Of a stretch of DNA of 64,000 nucleotides, positions 1 through 9,097 are shown piece by piece; position 1 is the first letter of the stretch, and the number at the start of each line of letters is the position of its first letter. Below the pieces are notes generated by a model. The model saw nothing but the letters and a program-made list of their open reading frames with translations. It was not told the DNA's origin and made no database searches. A program made the translations under genes and the position numbers. The stretch comes from Pseudomonas sp. ADAK18 (GTDB lineage: Bacteria; Pseudomonadota; Gammaproteobacteria; Pseudomonadales; Pseudomonadaceae): assembly GCF_012935695.1 (NCBI RefSeq), contig NZ_CP052859.1:2397001-2461000 (forward strand), in the 5' to 3' direction.

Positions 1-429
1 GTTCTGGCCAAACTGGCCGTGCAGCAACTGCCCAATGCACCGCTGGCACCACTGCGCCCGGCCATCGATCATTTCTTCGCCCTGCCCGATGTCCCCAGCA
101 TCGTTGAACAGCTGCAACAAGTCACCGTTGCCGACAGTCATGAATGGGCGCTAAGCACCGCGAAGCTGATGCAAACCCGCTCGCCCCTGGCCATGGCTGT
201 CACCCTGGAAATGCTCCGGCGCGGGCGTCACCTGACCCTGGAAAACTGCTTCGCCCTAGAATTGCATCTGGATCGCCAGTGGTTTGAACGGGGCGACCTT
301 ATCGAGGGCGTGCGTGCGCTGCTGATCGACAAGGACAAAACCCCACGCTGGAACCCACCGACACTCCAGGCGCTGGACGCCACCCATGTCGAAAGCTTCT
401 TCAGCGCCTTCGACCAGAACGGGAACTAA
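1..429 (+). CDS. 3-hydroxyisobutyryl-CoA hydrolase-type enoyl-CoA hydratase/isomerase, C-terminal part (5' end outside window)
   Basis: The reading frame is open from the first base of the window, so only the last 142 residues are present. They match the C-terminal ECH_2 region of 3-hydroxyisobutyryl-CoA hydrolases: a segment on preventing loss of side products (SPLAMAVTLEMLRRG), then the family-typical end LIDKDKTPRWNPPTL. The enzyme releases 3-hydroxyisobutyrate from its CoA ester in valine breakdown (known for the family). The catalytic Glu/Asp region lies upstream of the window, so activity cannot be judged. The next gene starts 3 bases after the stop and is an acyl-CoA dehydrogenase, which supports a shared branched-chain acyl-CoA degradation operon. 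A plain enoyl-CoA hydratase is the alternative, but the DKDK-P-W ending favours the hydrolase. Confidence 0.8.
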   Translation, partial: VLAKLAVQQLPNAPLAPLRPAIDHFFALPDVPSIVEQLQQVTVADSHEWALSTAKLMQTRSPLAMAVTLEMLRRGRHLTLENCFALELHLDRQWFERGDLIEGVRALLIDKDKTPRWNPPTLQALDATHVESFFSAFDQNGN

Positions 430-432
430 GCC

Positions 433-1584
433 ATGCAAGATATTGAACTGACTGAAGAACAAGTCATGATCCGCGACATGGCCCGGGACTTTGCCCGTGG
501 CGAAATAGCCCCTTATGCCCAAGCCTGGGAAAAGGCCGGCTGGATTGACGATGCCCTGGTGGCGAAGATGGGTGAACTGGGCCTGCTCGGCATGGTGGTT
601 CCGGAAGAATGGGGCGGCACCTACGTCGACTACGTGGCCTATGCCCTGGCCGTGGAAGAGATTTCCGCAGGTGACGGCGCTACCGGCGCACTAATGAGTA
701 TCCACAATTCAGTGGGTTGCGGGCCAATCCTCAACTACGGCTCAACAGAGCAGAAACAAACCTGGCTGGCGGACCTGGCCAGCGGGCAAGCCATTGGTTG
801 CTTCTGCCTGACCGAACCCCAGGCCGGCTCCGAAGCCCACAACCTGCGCACCCGTGCCGAGCTCAAGGACGGCCAGTGGGTAATCAATGGTGCCAAACAG
901 TTTGTCAGCAACGGCAAACGGGCCAAGCTGGCCATCGTGTTTGCCGTCACCGACCCGGAGCTGGGCAAGAAAGGCCTCTCGGCGTTCCTGGTTCCCACTG
1001 ACACCCCTGGCTTCGTGGTGGACCGCACGGAACACAAGATGGGCATCCGCGCCTCGGACACCTGCGCCGTCACCCTCAATCAATGCACGGTGCCTGAAGC
1101 CAACCTGCTGGGAGAGCGCGGCAAGGGTCTGGCTATCGCCCTGTCCAACCTCGAAGGCGGCCGCATCGGCATCGCCGCCCAAGCCCTGGGCATTGCCCGG
1201 GCTGCGTTTGAAGCGGCACTCGCCTACGCCCGAGACCGTGTCCAGTTTGACAAGGCCATTATCGAGCACCAGAGCGTGGCCAATCTGTTGGCCGACATGC
1301 AAACCCGCCTGAACGCTGCGCGCTTGCTGATCCTGCATGCCGCACGGCTACGCAGTGCCGGTAAACCGTGCCTGTCAGAAGCCTCACAGGCCAAGTTGTT
1401 TGCCTCGGAAATGGCGGAAAAGGTCTGCTCTTCGGCGATGCAGATTCATGGCGGGTACGGCTACCTGGAGGACTACCCGGTAGAACGTTACTACCGGGAT
1501 GCGCGGATTACTCAGATTTATGAGGGGACCAGCGAAATTCAGCGGATGGTGATTGCCAGGGAACTGAAGAACTATCAGCTTTAA
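433..1584 (+). CDS. Acyl-CoA dehydrogenase (isobutyryl-/short branched-chain type)
   Basis: A 383-residue FAD-dependent acyl-CoA dehydrogenase of full family length. Residues 1-120 form the alpha-helical N-domain, [13 protein letters not shown] (124-136) is the flavin/substrate signature of the middle beta domain, and the C-terminal helical domain ends in [14 protein letters not shown], where Glu364 is the expected catalytic base. It would oxidise an acyl-CoA to the 2-enoyl-CoA and pass electrons to ETF. The gene follows a 3-hydroxyisobutyryl-CoA hydrolase by 3 bases, so isobutyryl-CoA in the valine pathway is the likely substrate; this is inferred from context, since substrate range cannot be read from the sequence alone. 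A strong hairpin follows 8 bases after the stop and probably ends the operon. Confidence 0.9.
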   Translation: MQDIELTEEQVMIRDMARDFARGEIAPYAQAWEKAGWIDDALVAKMGELGLLGMVVPEEWGGTYVDYVAYALAVEEISAGDGATGALMSIHNSVGCGPILNYGSTEQKQTWLADLASGQAIGCFCLTEPQAGSEAHNLRTRAELKDGQWVINGAKQFVSNGKRAKLAIVFAVTDPELGKKGLSAFLVPTDTPGFVVDRTEHKMGIRASDTCAVTLNQCTVPEANLLGERGKGLAIALSNLEGGRIGIAAQALGIARAAFEAALAYARDRVQFDKAIIEHQSVANLLADMQTRLNAARLLILHAARLRSAGKPCLSEASQAKLFASEMAEKVCSSAMQIHGGYGYLEDYPVERYYRDARITQIYEGTSEIQRMVIARELKNYQL

Positions 1585-1592
1585 TCAATCCA

Positions 1593-1626
1593 TGTTGATC
1601 GTTCCCGGTGGCGGGAACGATCAACA
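1593..1626. terminator. Perfect 14-bp hairpin between convergent genes
   Basis: TGTTGATCGTTCCC, a 6-base loop, then its exact reverse complement. It begins 8 bases after the acyl-CoA dehydrogenase stop and ends 16 bases before the stop of the convergent gene. No run of T follows on either strand, so it is either a shared bidirectional terminator or an RNA 3'-end stabiliser. Confidence 0.7.
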
Positions 1627-1642
1627 GTAGATGAGCTTCGTC

Positions 1643-2071
1643 TTATACATTTTTAATATTGAAGTCCACATCAACTTCTTTTTCTATAGTGCCTTGCTTG
1701 CACTTGAACAGAAACCTCCCATGAACGGCTTTCCTTTCTGAATCGAAATAAATTAAAAAAGCACCACCCGTCGTCTCGTAGTGCCCCTCGGAAATAGGCG
1801 GGTAGTAACCCAAGTAAATGACTTCTTCGGCATCAAACTGATACAAACCAGACCCTGTACCCGGTTTCAGTTGAAGCAAAATCACAGAAGACTCCGGCGT
1901 TTCTGGTTTTTCTATGCCGTATATCTGGATGAGGGTCGAAAGATTTTCGAGGTAAACGGCATTCGCTTTAAAGAGCCTTTCATATATGCATCCAACGAAT
2001 ATTCCGCCGCTCATTTCTCCCGTTGATTTTGTAGTCGGACTTTCAATTGGCAAGTGATTTTCTCTAGACAT
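1643..2071 (-). CDS. Hypothetical protein, AT-rich orphan
   Basis: A 142-residue protein that I do not recognise. The start chosen is the ATG at 2071, preceded by GGAGG six bases upstream; an in-frame GTG at 2083 would overlap that ribosome binding site. There is no signal peptide or membrane segment, and no residue pattern pointing to an enzyme. The second half is rich in alternating hydrophobic and polar residues (VILLQLKPGTGSGLYQFD, FLIYFDSERKAVHGRFLFK), suggesting a mostly beta fold. The gene and its 5' flank are clearly more AT-rich than the genes on either side and use more AAA, ATT and TAT codons, as recently acquired genes often do. It stands alone, convergent with the operon to its left and divergent from the SRPBCC gene to its right. 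Confidence 0.6.
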   Translation of the reverse strand: MSRENHLPIESPTTKSTGEMSGGIFVGCIYERLFKANAVYLENLSTLIQIYGIEKPETPESSVILLQLKPGTGSGLYQFDAEEVIYLGYYPPISEGHYETTGGAFLIYFDSERKAVHGRFLFKCKQGTIEKEVDVDFNIKNV

Positions 2072-2385
2072 TTCAACCTCCACGCTGTTGATTTTTTGAA
2101 TGACAGAAAGTCTATTGAACTACAAAAACCAAGAAAGAAAACCTGTCAGAGTTGACAGCCAATAAAAGGCTTTTTTTTAATTTCTTTTAGTTATATTTGT
2201 TATTTACATCGCTGCCACCAGGCTTGGCTTCCTTTCCGTGTGCGTGTACCGCTTACCTACTGACCCGACCGAGGGAGCTGGATCAAGGCCCACTGAAAAA
2301 TACCCGGAGACTCCCGTGCGTTGTTCGGGAGTACGACTATTCTGACAGCTCCTAGTGCCCAGTCTCGCCACACAGGAGGTGTGTC
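2072..2385. other. AT-rich intergenic region between divergent genes
   Basis: About 310 bases without a gene. The part nearest the orphan gene (2090-2210) is strongly AT-rich and holds a small hairpin CTGTCA-GAGT-TGACAG at 2143-2158, followed on the plus strand by a run of eight T at 2172-2179. The GC-rich right half holds a 7-bp hairpin, ACTCCCG-9-CGGGAGT, at 2310-2332, which would lie in the leader of the SRPBCC gene. No convincing sigma-70 promoter could be fixed by eye. Confidence 0.5.
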
Positions 2386-2841
2386 ATGCACGCTGTTGAG
2401 CACCCGATCCGCCTTGAGCGGATCACTCAGGAACGTTATATCCAGGCCCCCATCGAAGACGTCTACGACTACGTGACCCAGCCGGATCGTTGGCACGAGT
2501 GGCACCCGACATCACTGAGTGCCGAGACTGGCGTCAGTGGTTCATTGCCGGTCGGCCACCGCTTCACCGAAATTATCGACTTGCTGGGCGTGCGTATGCC
2601 CATGAGCTACCGCGTGCAAGTCGCCTCGCGCCCGCAGGAGTTCAAGACCGTATTCACCTCCCAGGCTGTGGATGGCTGTATTCACTACTTCTTGCAGGAG
2701 CATGGCGGTGGAACCTTGTTCAAACGCGTCCTTTCCTACGAAACAGAGTTACAGCTGACCACGTTGCATGAGCGCATCGTCGCGTTATCAAACACGGCCC
2801 TGGACCGCCTCAAGCAGCGCCTGGAAACGTCCTCCACCTGA
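2386..2841 (+). CDS. SRPBCC (START/Bet v1-like) family protein
   Basis: A 151-residue soluble protein with the polyketide-cyclase/START-like pattern. It has an N-terminal strand (ERITQERYIQAPIEDVYDYV), the family-typical 'PDRWHEWHPTS' helix turn, beta strands with hydrophobic faces in the middle, and a long C-terminal helix (HERIVALSNTALDRLKQRL). Such folds bind a hydrophobic ligand in a cavity; the ligand here is unknown. The start is secured by AGGAGG at 2372-2377, eight bases before the ATG. There is no signal peptide. The gene is monocistronic as far as can be seen: the next gene begins 81 bases later. Confidence 0.8.
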   Translation: MHAVEHPIRLERITQERYIQAPIEDVYDYVTQPDRWHEWHPTSLSAETGVSGSLPVGHRFTEIIDLLGVRMPMSYRVQVASRPQEFKTVFTSQAVDGCIHYFLQEHGGGTLFKRVLSYETELQLTTLHERIVALSNTALDRLKQRLETSST

Positions 2842-2922
2842 CAAAATCGGCCCTACAGTTCCTTAACTGACCAGCATTAGGGAGAATGCCCATCTATTGT
2901 CCCGCGCCTGATGAGATAACCG

Positions 2923-3369
2923 ATGAAAACCACCCTTCACCTGACCCTCCTGACGGCCCTGTTCATGAGCACGCTGGCCCAGGCCGCCGAGTTGATCCCG
3001 ATCGATGTGCACCGTGATGCGAACTGCGGCTGCTGCAAAAAGTGGATCACGCATCTGGAAAACAACGGCTTCAAGGTCAATGACCATGTCGAAGCCAACA
3101 TGAGCGAAGTCAAGCAGCGCCTGGGCGTAGCCCCGCGTCTGGCCTCGTGCCATACCGCTGTGATCGACGGCAAGTTTGTTGAAGGTCACGTACCTGCCGA
3201 GCAAGTACTGGCGCTGCGCAAGCGCGACGACCTGCTGGGTGTGGCGGCACCTGGCATGCCCATGGGCTCGCCGGGCATGGAGATGGACGGCATGAGCGAC
3301 GCCTATCAGGTCATCGGCCTGACCCGTGATGGCAAAGACGTAGTGATCGCCGACTACCCGGCACACTGA
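2923..3369 (+). CDS. DUF411 periplasmic metal-binding-type protein
   Basis: 148 residues with a Sec signal peptide (MKTTLHLTLLTALFMSTLAQAA, cleavage near residue 22). The mature part begins with the DUF411 hallmark of a cysteine cluster, DANCGCCKKW, followed by HLENNGF. Further on are SCHTAVIDGKFVEGHVP and a methionine-rich patch, GMPMGSPGMEMDGM. Cys, His and Met in an exported protein suggest binding of copper or a similar soft metal; members often sit near copper genes, but none are near here. The next gene (YqaA family) starts 3 bases after the stop, so the two are probably cotranscribed. The biochemical role is unknown. Confidence 0.85.
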   Translation: MKTTLHLTLLTALFMSTLAQAAELIPIDVHRDANCGCCKKWITHLENNGFKVNDHVEANMSEVKQRLGVAPRLASCHTAVIDGKFVEGHVPAEQVLALRKRDDLLGVAAPGMPMGSPGMEMDGMSDAYQVIGLTRDGKDVVIADYPAH

Positions 3370-3372
3370 TTG

Positions 3373-3813
3373 ATGCTGGCGGGTTACCTGGGGTTATTTT
3401 TCGCCGCCTTCGGAGCGGCGACGCTGTTGCCACTGCAATCGGAAGCTGTGTTGGTGGGCCTGCTGCTCAGCGGGCATTACAACCTGTGGTTGCTGCTGGC
3501 CATAGCAACCTTCGGCAACGTGCTGGGTTCGGTGGTGAACTGGCTGCTGGGGCGTTCGGTTGAGCGCGTCAAGGACCGCCGCTGGTTTCCGGTCAGCACA
3601 GCGCAACTGGAGAAAGCCCGTGCCCATTACCAGCGCTGGGGGCATTGGACGCTGTTGCTCAGTTGGGTGCCGGTGATTGGTGATCCGCTGACGCTGGTGG
3701 CGGGTGTAATGCGTGAGCCATTGTGGCGCTTTTTGTTGATCGTGAGTTTGGCCAAGGGCGCTCGATACGCGATCCTGGCACTGTTTGCCGTGAGTCAGTT
3801 TACAGGGCACTGA
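3373..3813 (+). CDS. YqaA/DedA-type inner membrane protein
   Basis: 146 residues with three to four hydrophobic segments (about 1-20, 28-50, 90-110 and 118-140). It is arranged like the YqaA branch of the SNARE-associated/DedA superfamily, including a G-R-x-V-type loop after the second helix (NWLLGRSVERVKDR) and the late motif LSWVPVIGDPLTLVAGVMR. Members are thought to act in membrane homeostasis or lipid transport, but the substrate here is unknown. The ATG at 3373 is preferred over the TTG at 3370. The gene follows the DUF411 gene with almost no gap, which suggests coordinated expression of a periplasmic metal-binding protein with a membrane partner. Confidence 0.8.
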   Translation: MLAGYLGLFFAAFGAATLLPLQSEAVLVGLLLSGHYNLWLLLAIATFGNVLGSVVNWLLGRSVERVKDRRWFPVSTAQLEKARAHYQRWGHWTLLLSWVPVIGDPLTLVAGVMREPLWRFLLIVSLAKGARYAILALFAVSQFTGH

Positions 3814-3948
3814 ATGCCGGACTTCGCACCACTCGTCGCCACTGTCAATTCTAACAGCTAGACACCTCTGCCCTACCCAGCGTCCTATTTCCCTTGCCTA
3901 TACGCGCCGTTTCACCTGACGCGTTCTTTCCAGCAAGGAGCATTTTCC

Positions 3949-6945
3949 ATGTCCAAGCCCCCCATTGCCCCCCAGAGCAGTGACCAGACTCCGGTTCCTG
4001 GCGATATCCCTCGCCGGCTTTCGGATCTGGAGGATCCTTATTCGAGATTCTCCCACGTTGACCTGAGTGCATTCCCGGATGAGCCCTATTACTACGGCTT
4101 AGGCATTCGCCAAATACTCCCCAATGCCACATGGTTGTTTGAACGTTGGTTTGATTGGAATCTCTTCGATTCCTTCTTGTTGTACCTCAATGACATGGTC
4201 GATCCAGTGGCAGGCGATACGGTGCTGACGCAAGAGAACCGCTATCCCCTGCATGTTCTTGAGCATAACGTGCCAAGGGGTGAGGTCTGGATCAAGGGGC
4301 GCGTCGAGCGTGTCGGCTCGGGTACGCCCAGTGAATCCGTGGAGCGGCTCATTCTGATCAAGACCGACCGTCCGGGAGGGTTCAGCCGGGACCCCGAGCC
4401 TGGCGAGCCCGGTTGGCATACTGGTTTAACCCTGCAGGTCGTGGGTTTTCCAGAGGGCTCAACCATTGATCGGGACAATATCCGGGGCGGGCTGTGGTGC
4501 GTCATCAACTTCTATGAGCATATGCGCAAAAATGATCTGATTGATCTTCGCTGGGACGGTATTGAGGTGCATCACCGAGTCACCCCCGACGAGGTTGCCG
4601 CCAGAGAGGTACGGGTGTTTGTCAGTGAAACCGTGATTTTGCAAGGTAGCCTCCTTGGACGGACGACTATCCGGTTCCGGGTGCAGGACGTGGTGCTCAA
4701 TTACTCCGGCGGGGAAAAGTATCAGTATTCCAAACCATACTTTCTGGAGAGTGAGCTGGACCCCAGCTTGCGTAATGCACCGATTTTCCTGGCTAACTGG
4801 GAGGAAACCAACCACGTTGATCTGGATACCCATAGTGAATCGGAATTCACCGTATTGGTCGATCTCGAACGGGAAACACCCACACCCAGTCCGCGTTACC
4901 GAGTCACTGTCACCGTGTTTGGTACGCTGGCAGATGGTTCTTCGAAGACGTTCGTATTGCCATTTGTAGAAGACAGAAACCTTAGGGGCGAAAGCGTGCC
5001 AATCCCCGTCGAGATCATCGAGCAGATGATCGGTGGTTCCTTCAGGATCTCCTACCTGTGGCATACCAGCACCGGAGCAGTCCTGGGGCAGTCAGGCAGC
5101 ATCACGGTGACCGTGGTGGGCACGCCTGTGGCGATGCCGGCGCCGACCATCACGCCGATTGAGCTGGGGTTGATAGACCCGGATCAAGATTGTTTCGCAC
5201 ACATCCCCAACAACTATGAGCCGTACGATTCCAGTTGGCTGGAAACGCTGGTCATGGAGGAAAGAATCTCAAGCGGCGGTGGTGAATATTACGAGGAACC
5301 TCAACTGGCTGGAGCGCCAGGCGGTACTCGCCGGATAACCTCAAGCACCTTGCAACGCTTCAAGGGGAAGGCCAGCATCTTTGTTTACTATATGGTTGAC
5401 GACGGTACTGCCGTTCGTAAGTCACGGGAAATCGGCGTGCAAGTGGGCGAGCGCATTGCCAATATGCCGCAAGCAAGGCTGCAGGGCGTCATGGGTAACA
5501 ATGTCAATCCGGCGGACATTATAGGGCCTGAGGTGGTGGTGACATTCACTTATCTGGGAACCCTGTCCGGTGACGTCATTCATTACACCATTATTGGCTC
5601 GGGTGTTGGCGGCTCTCTCCAGGGCACGATCCCTATCAACGGTGGTACTGCCGGCCGGGAGTTGCCGCTTCCGGTGAGCCGAGACATTCTCGACAAAAAC
5701 AACAATGGCAGCCTGCGCATTGGTTACAGCTTGCTACGCGAAGGTACGCCACCTCTGATTCTACGTTCAGAGGTGCTTAGCCTGACTGTGGGCGTAGGCG
5801 TGCAGTTGGACCGTCCGATCATCGAAGGCGCCTCTACGTTCCCGGATCTACTCAACCCTCTGGCGGTGTTAGCGGGTACCTATGTGAGGGTGATTTTTCG
5901 GTCGATGCATCTGACGGATCAAATTTATGTCGACTGGCTGAGTGACGACGGCATTGGCAGCTACACCACGCAGGTGCAGGGTGATCCCAGTACAAATGAA
6001 GTCGCTGCATTTATTCCGCGAGGGGTCATAGCCAAGTGTATTCGCGAGCGGGGAAACCGGATCCATGTGCAGTATCGCTTCATGCGCGGAGTTTTTCCGT
6101 ATGAATCCGAGATCGTGAGCCTGGAGCTGCAGCGTCTCACTGGCCTGCCTACCCCATTTATCCAGGGCGTAGGGAATGCTCCAGAGCTGGTGCTCTCTCA
6201 GTTGATAAGCGGTGCGCGTGCCCTGACGCCAGTCTGGCCATTCATTCATCCTGACAGTCGTATCTGGATGGAGTATCGGGGAACATTTGCCAGTGATGAT
6301 CACTATAACGAGATGACCTACATTTCCCACAGACTGGGTGAAGACGATGCGCTGACCGGGTTGCAGCCTCCGGCGCCGATTGAAGCACTACAAAGACTCA
6401 TGAACGGTTCAGATCTGACTATTCAGGTCTGGGTAGGATTCAGTGGAAGCCTGAGTAAAGACTTGGCCGTCCCCTTCCCCACAAGGCTCTACAGCATTCG
6501 AGTTGATTACTTCAGGGACCTGACAGACTTCTATGGTTTTAACTGGAATGGCTGGGCAAATGCCGTCAACGGACGAGGCGAGCTTGCAATAGAGGGTGCC
6601 GAAAATGTGGTCTGGCGTGCTTCAAAGACCGCTATCGAGGTCATAGAGCCTGGAGTGCAGAAAACCTATAACAATTTAACGGCTAACACACAGTATGAAG
6701 TCAGCTTTTACTGCAAGACGACAGGCAGTTTTTCTCAGGTAACAGCCAGGATTGGTTTTGCCGGGGTGACGGTCCCCAGGAGCGTGACTCCCGAGCGAAA
6801 TTGGGAAAGGTTCAGCCATATTTTTACAACCCCTGCTACCCCCCCCACCCAAACCCAGGTCGCGAGAATTACCTTTTCAGTCAGTGCGGCCACCACATTC
6901 TTCATGGATCAAATCCAGATTCGAGAAGTGCCCCGCGTAAAGTGA
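3949..6945 (+). CDS. Large multi-Ig-like-module protein with C-terminal carbohydrate-binding-like domain
   Basis: 998 residues with no confident family match from memory. Residues 1-190 are unique and aromatic-rich. From about 275 to 855 the chain repeats a module of 100-120 residues about five times: it opens with a proline-rich strand (PAPTITPIE, MPQARLQGV, DRPIIEGA, PTPFIQGV), has a central V-x-V-x-F strand and ends in a V-x-V-x-Y strand before the next linker, as in bacterial Ig-like tandem domains. Residues 856-998 look like a jelly-roll carbohydrate-binding domain (TANTQYEVSFYCKTTG, ISFSV-type strands, ending FFMDQIQIREV). There is no signal peptide and no membrane anchor. The ribosome binding site AAGGAG precedes the ATG. 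The gene converges on two RCC1-like genes with which it may form an accessory locus. An adhesin or exported surface protein is plausible but not shown. Confidence 0.65.
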   Translation: MSKPPIAPQSSDQTPVPGDIPRRLSDLEDPYSRFSHVDLSAFPDEPYYYGLGIRQILPNATWLFERWFDWNLFDSFLLYLNDMVDPVAGDTVLTQENRYPLHVLEHNVPRGEVWIKGRVERVGSGTPSESVERLILIKTDRPGGFSRDPEPGEPGWHTGLTLQVVGFPEGSTIDRDNIRGGLWCVINFYEHMRKNDLIDLRWDGIEVHHRVTPDEVAAREVRVFVSETVILQGSLLGRTTIRFRVQDVVLNYSGGEKYQYSKPYFLESELDPSLRNAPIFLANWEETNHVDLDTHSESEFTVLVDLERETPTPSPRYRVTVTVFGTLADGSSKTFVLPFVEDRNLRGESVPIPVEIIEQMIGGSFRISYLWHTSTGAVLGQSGSITVTVVGTPVAMPAPTITPIELGLIDPDQDCFAHIPNNYEPYDSSWLETLVMEERISSGGGEYYEEPQLAGAPGGTRRITSSTLQRFKGKASIFVYYMVDDGTAVRKSREIGVQVGERIANMPQARLQGVMGNNVNPADIIGPEVVVTFTYLGTLSGDVIHYTIIGSGVGGSLQGTIPINGGTAGRELPLPVSRDILDKNNNGSLRIGYSLLREGTPPLILRSEVLSLTVGVGVQLDRPIIEGASTFPDLLNPLAVLAGTYVRVIFRSMHLTDQIYVDWLSDDGIGSYTTQVQGDPSTNEVAAFIPRGVIAKCIRERGNRIHVQYRFMRGVFPYESEIVSLELQRLTGLPTPFIQGVGNAPELVLSQLISGARALTPVWPFIHPDSRIWMEYRGTFASDDHYNEMTYISHRLGEDDALTGLQPPAPIEALQRLMNGSDLTIQVWVGFSGSLSKDLAVPFPTRLYSIRVDYFRDLTDFYGFNWNGWANAVNGRGELAIEGAENVVWRASKTAIEVIEPGVQKTYNNLTANTQYEVSFYCKTTGSFSQVTARIGFAGVTVPRSVTPERNWERFSHIFTTPATPPTQTQVARITFSVSAATTFFMDQIQIREVPRVK

Positions 6946-6979
6946 GTCAGAACGCAGTGTTTAGTCCATAGGTATCAAC

Positions 6980-7018
6980 AATGAGGCAAACAAGTGAATT
7001 GTTTGCCTCATTCTTTTA
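6980..7018 (+). terminator. Rho-independent terminator after the Ig-like protein gene
   Basis: AATGAGGCAAACA (6980-6992), a 7-base loop, then the exact complement TGTTTGCCTCATT (7000-7012), followed by CTTTTA. A 13-bp stem with a T tract is a textbook factor-independent terminator for the 998-residue protein gene. Confidence 0.9.
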
Positions 7019-7036
7019 GCCCTTTCTTCACTGCGC

Positions 7037-7061
7037 AAAAAACCCGCGACATGCGCGGGTT
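7037..7061 (-). terminator. Rho-independent terminator of the RCC1-like gene pair
   Basis: Read on the minus strand, AACCCGCG, a 5-base loop and CGCGGGTT are followed by a run of T (the A run at 7037-7042). It lies 40 bases past the stop of the 636-residue RCC1-like gene, so the two convergent transcription units each have their own terminator. Confidence 0.88.
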
Positions 7062-7100
7062 AGTTTTCTGCCGGGTAGATGATGTGCGAGGGAATACCGT

Positions 7101-9011
7101 CTATTTTGCTTTCCGGGGATCAAAATACTGGTTCCTTACATTCCCCCCCCATAACACATAAGTACCATCAACCCGTCGGGCCGCAAAAGAAGGGTCGTTG
7201 TGCGGAGGTATGGGCGGTGGTGGCGGTGGAAGGACCACGTACGGAAAGCGCTTGATCGAATACAGCTCCGTTACTCCACTGCGCAAGTACTCCGCCAGCT
7301 CAACAGGAATCTCGCCGGCATCCTCCATCGCCAAGGTTGCGCCCCATACCGAAACCGCTCCCTGGGTCCCCCCTTGGGTGGTAATGACTCCATAGGCACC
7401 ATTGGTGCAGTAAGCATCACGGATCAAGCTCGCCATCAATGTTTGGCGCAATGCTGGATTCATTGTCCCGCCATGGGTATTCAAGCCGGTCAGCACGATG
7501 GCGTTGGTTCGTCCATCATCATGACGGCTCAACAAAAAGAAGCTGACATCGTTGGCATACAGCGTGAGATTGCCATCAACAATAATGGCACTGGACGAGA
7601 CATTTCTACGGCGTCTTTGCGTATTGCTCTTTTCATTGCGGCGCTGAGGATAGCCTGGCACGGGTTCGGCATCCTTGAATACGGCCTCATATTCGTTTTT
7701 TTCTTGAGCCGTGAGCGGAGCACCGCCGTATTGCGGTGCGCCCCACGCTTCGGCCTGGCCACTGCTGTTGGCCATAAGAAACGCCCATCGGGCAGCACGA
7801 CAGAGAATGATATTGCCACGCGCCGCTAGCTCAGCAGCGCTGGCAGACATATCGCCGCCCTCACCCGCAGTGCCCCAACTGATAGCTCTGCTCCTGTTTT
7901 TGGTGATGGCGCAGAATGCCGTGGTCGCAGCAATGACTGACTGTACGCCGCCATCATCAAGAATTCTCAGCAGCCTATCTGACGGGATTGTTCCTCCTCC
8001 CAGCGGACTCCCCCACACCGCAATTGCCCCATCCTCGTCGATGGCGCAGAAGGAAACCGCTGTCGCCACAATTCGAGTCACACGCATCGCATTCAATTGT
8101 GCCCTGACATTCGCGGGAATGTTCCCTCCATTATTGGGTTGTCCCCAGGCATAAACCCTGCCGTTCGTAGTACGGACAGCAAATGCATCGTCGGCGGCAT
8201 AAATGGCTTCGGGTGGATCAAACCACAACTCTCGTTGGATCTCTGCGGGAATCGTCGAGACCGGGTTATTCAGTGGACCAATCGCACCAATGGAGTCTGC
8301 CCCTGGAGTAGGATTATCATAAATGAACGCAAACGCGCTTCGCGTGCTGTAAACCGATTTTATCCCCCGCAGAGGTGGCAGATTGACGGGAACCGTATTA
8401 CCCCAGCACAAGAGCTGATTGGTAGAGCCAACGTTCACCAATGCGGCAAAGCTAAACTCTGCAGAAAATAATTTAATAGCCTTGTTATTCTTTAAGAAGT
8501 TTATTATCTCTGGAGGAACTGGCAGCCCCCAATTTACCTGCCCCTCTAAATGAACATCACCAGTAGAAGGTTCAAGCAGTGCAAAAACACCGCCTGTAGA
8601 AACAAATATTCGGTCTGAGGGTTCGGGTACATGGAATGAAAAATTCCCACGCTGTTTCAAATAACACCACTCATTCTCTTCGTCAGAGATACCTTGAAAA
8701 CCTGAGCGTATTTCATAATATGGCGAGAAGTACTCGACACCTTGCGTACCACCTGAGTCCACTGGAATGACTGAAAACTGCAGAAACTTTCTGTCGTCTC
8801 CAGGGTGGATCTTAAAATCCAGTTGCCCTTCGTCCAACACCCGCTCGCCGTTTATATGCCAGTAAAAAAGAGAAAGTCCCTCATGGCTACCTCCGTTACT
8901 GTCATACCTATAGAAACCGCGAACGGTAGCGCCTACAAATACGTCACCAACGATCTCCACGTCATTTGCAATAGGGGCAGCCTTACAGGTTTCACCTTTC
9001 GTCTTATTCAT
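7101..9011 (-). CDS. RCC1-like beta-propeller protein with N-terminal Ig-like domain (copy A)
   Basis: 636 residues. Residues 15-120 form an Ig-like domain (VEIVGDVFVGATVRGFYRY ... LQFSVIPVDSGG). The rest is built from RCC1-like blades of about 50 residues with the consensus A-x-WG-x-P-x-x-GG-x-IP...L...V..I.A...AFCAI; clear examples are VYAWGQPNNGGNIP, IAVWGSPLGGGTIP, AISWGTAGEGGDM and AEAWGAPQYGG. Between blades lies a linker with a basic cluster (PQRRNEKSNTQRRRRN), and the C-end carries a proline run before the last blade. No signal peptide or transmembrane segment is seen. The start has GGAG nine bases upstream. It is the downstream member of a tandem pair (87 bases from copy B) and probably shares its transcript. 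Bacterial RCC1-like propellers are protein- or sugar-binding scaffolds; the partner is unknown. Confidence 0.8.
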   Translation of the reverse strand: MNKTKGETCKAAPIANDVEIVGDVFVGATVRGFYRYDSNGGSHEGLSLFYWHINGERVLDEGQLDFKIHPGDDRKFLQFSVIPVDSGGTQGVEYFSPYYEIRSGFQGISDEENEWCYLKQRGNFSFHVPEPSDRIFVSTGGVFALLEPSTGDVHLEGQVNWGLPVPPEIINFLKNNKAIKLFSAEFSFAALVNVGSTNQLLCWGNTVPVNLPPLRGIKSVYSTRSAFAFIYDNPTPGADSIGAIGPLNNPVSTIPAEIQRELWFDPPEAIYAADDAFAVRTTNGRVYAWGQPNNGGNIPANVRAQLNAMRVTRIVATAVSFCAIDEDGAIAVWGSPLGGGTIPSDRLLRILDDGGVQSVIAATTAFCAITKNRSRAISWGTAGEGGDMSASAAELAARGNIILCRAARWAFLMANSSGQAEAWGAPQYGGAPLTAQEKNEYEAVFKDAEPVPGYPQRRNEKSNTQRRRRNVSSSAIIVDGNLTLYANDVSFFLLSRHDDGRTNAIVLTGLNTHGGTMNPALRQTLMASLIRDAYCTNGAYGVITTQGGTQGAVSVWGATLAMEDAGEIPVELAEYLRSGVTELYSIKRFPYVVLPPPPPPIPPHNDPSFAARRVDGTYVLWGGNVRNQYFDPRKAK

Positions 9012-9097
9012 GACCTATTCTCCGGATACGCAATCTCGTTGAACTATTGATCCCTTGGCCAAATTCTTCAAAAAACGAGGAACAAAACAGCGCCCCC

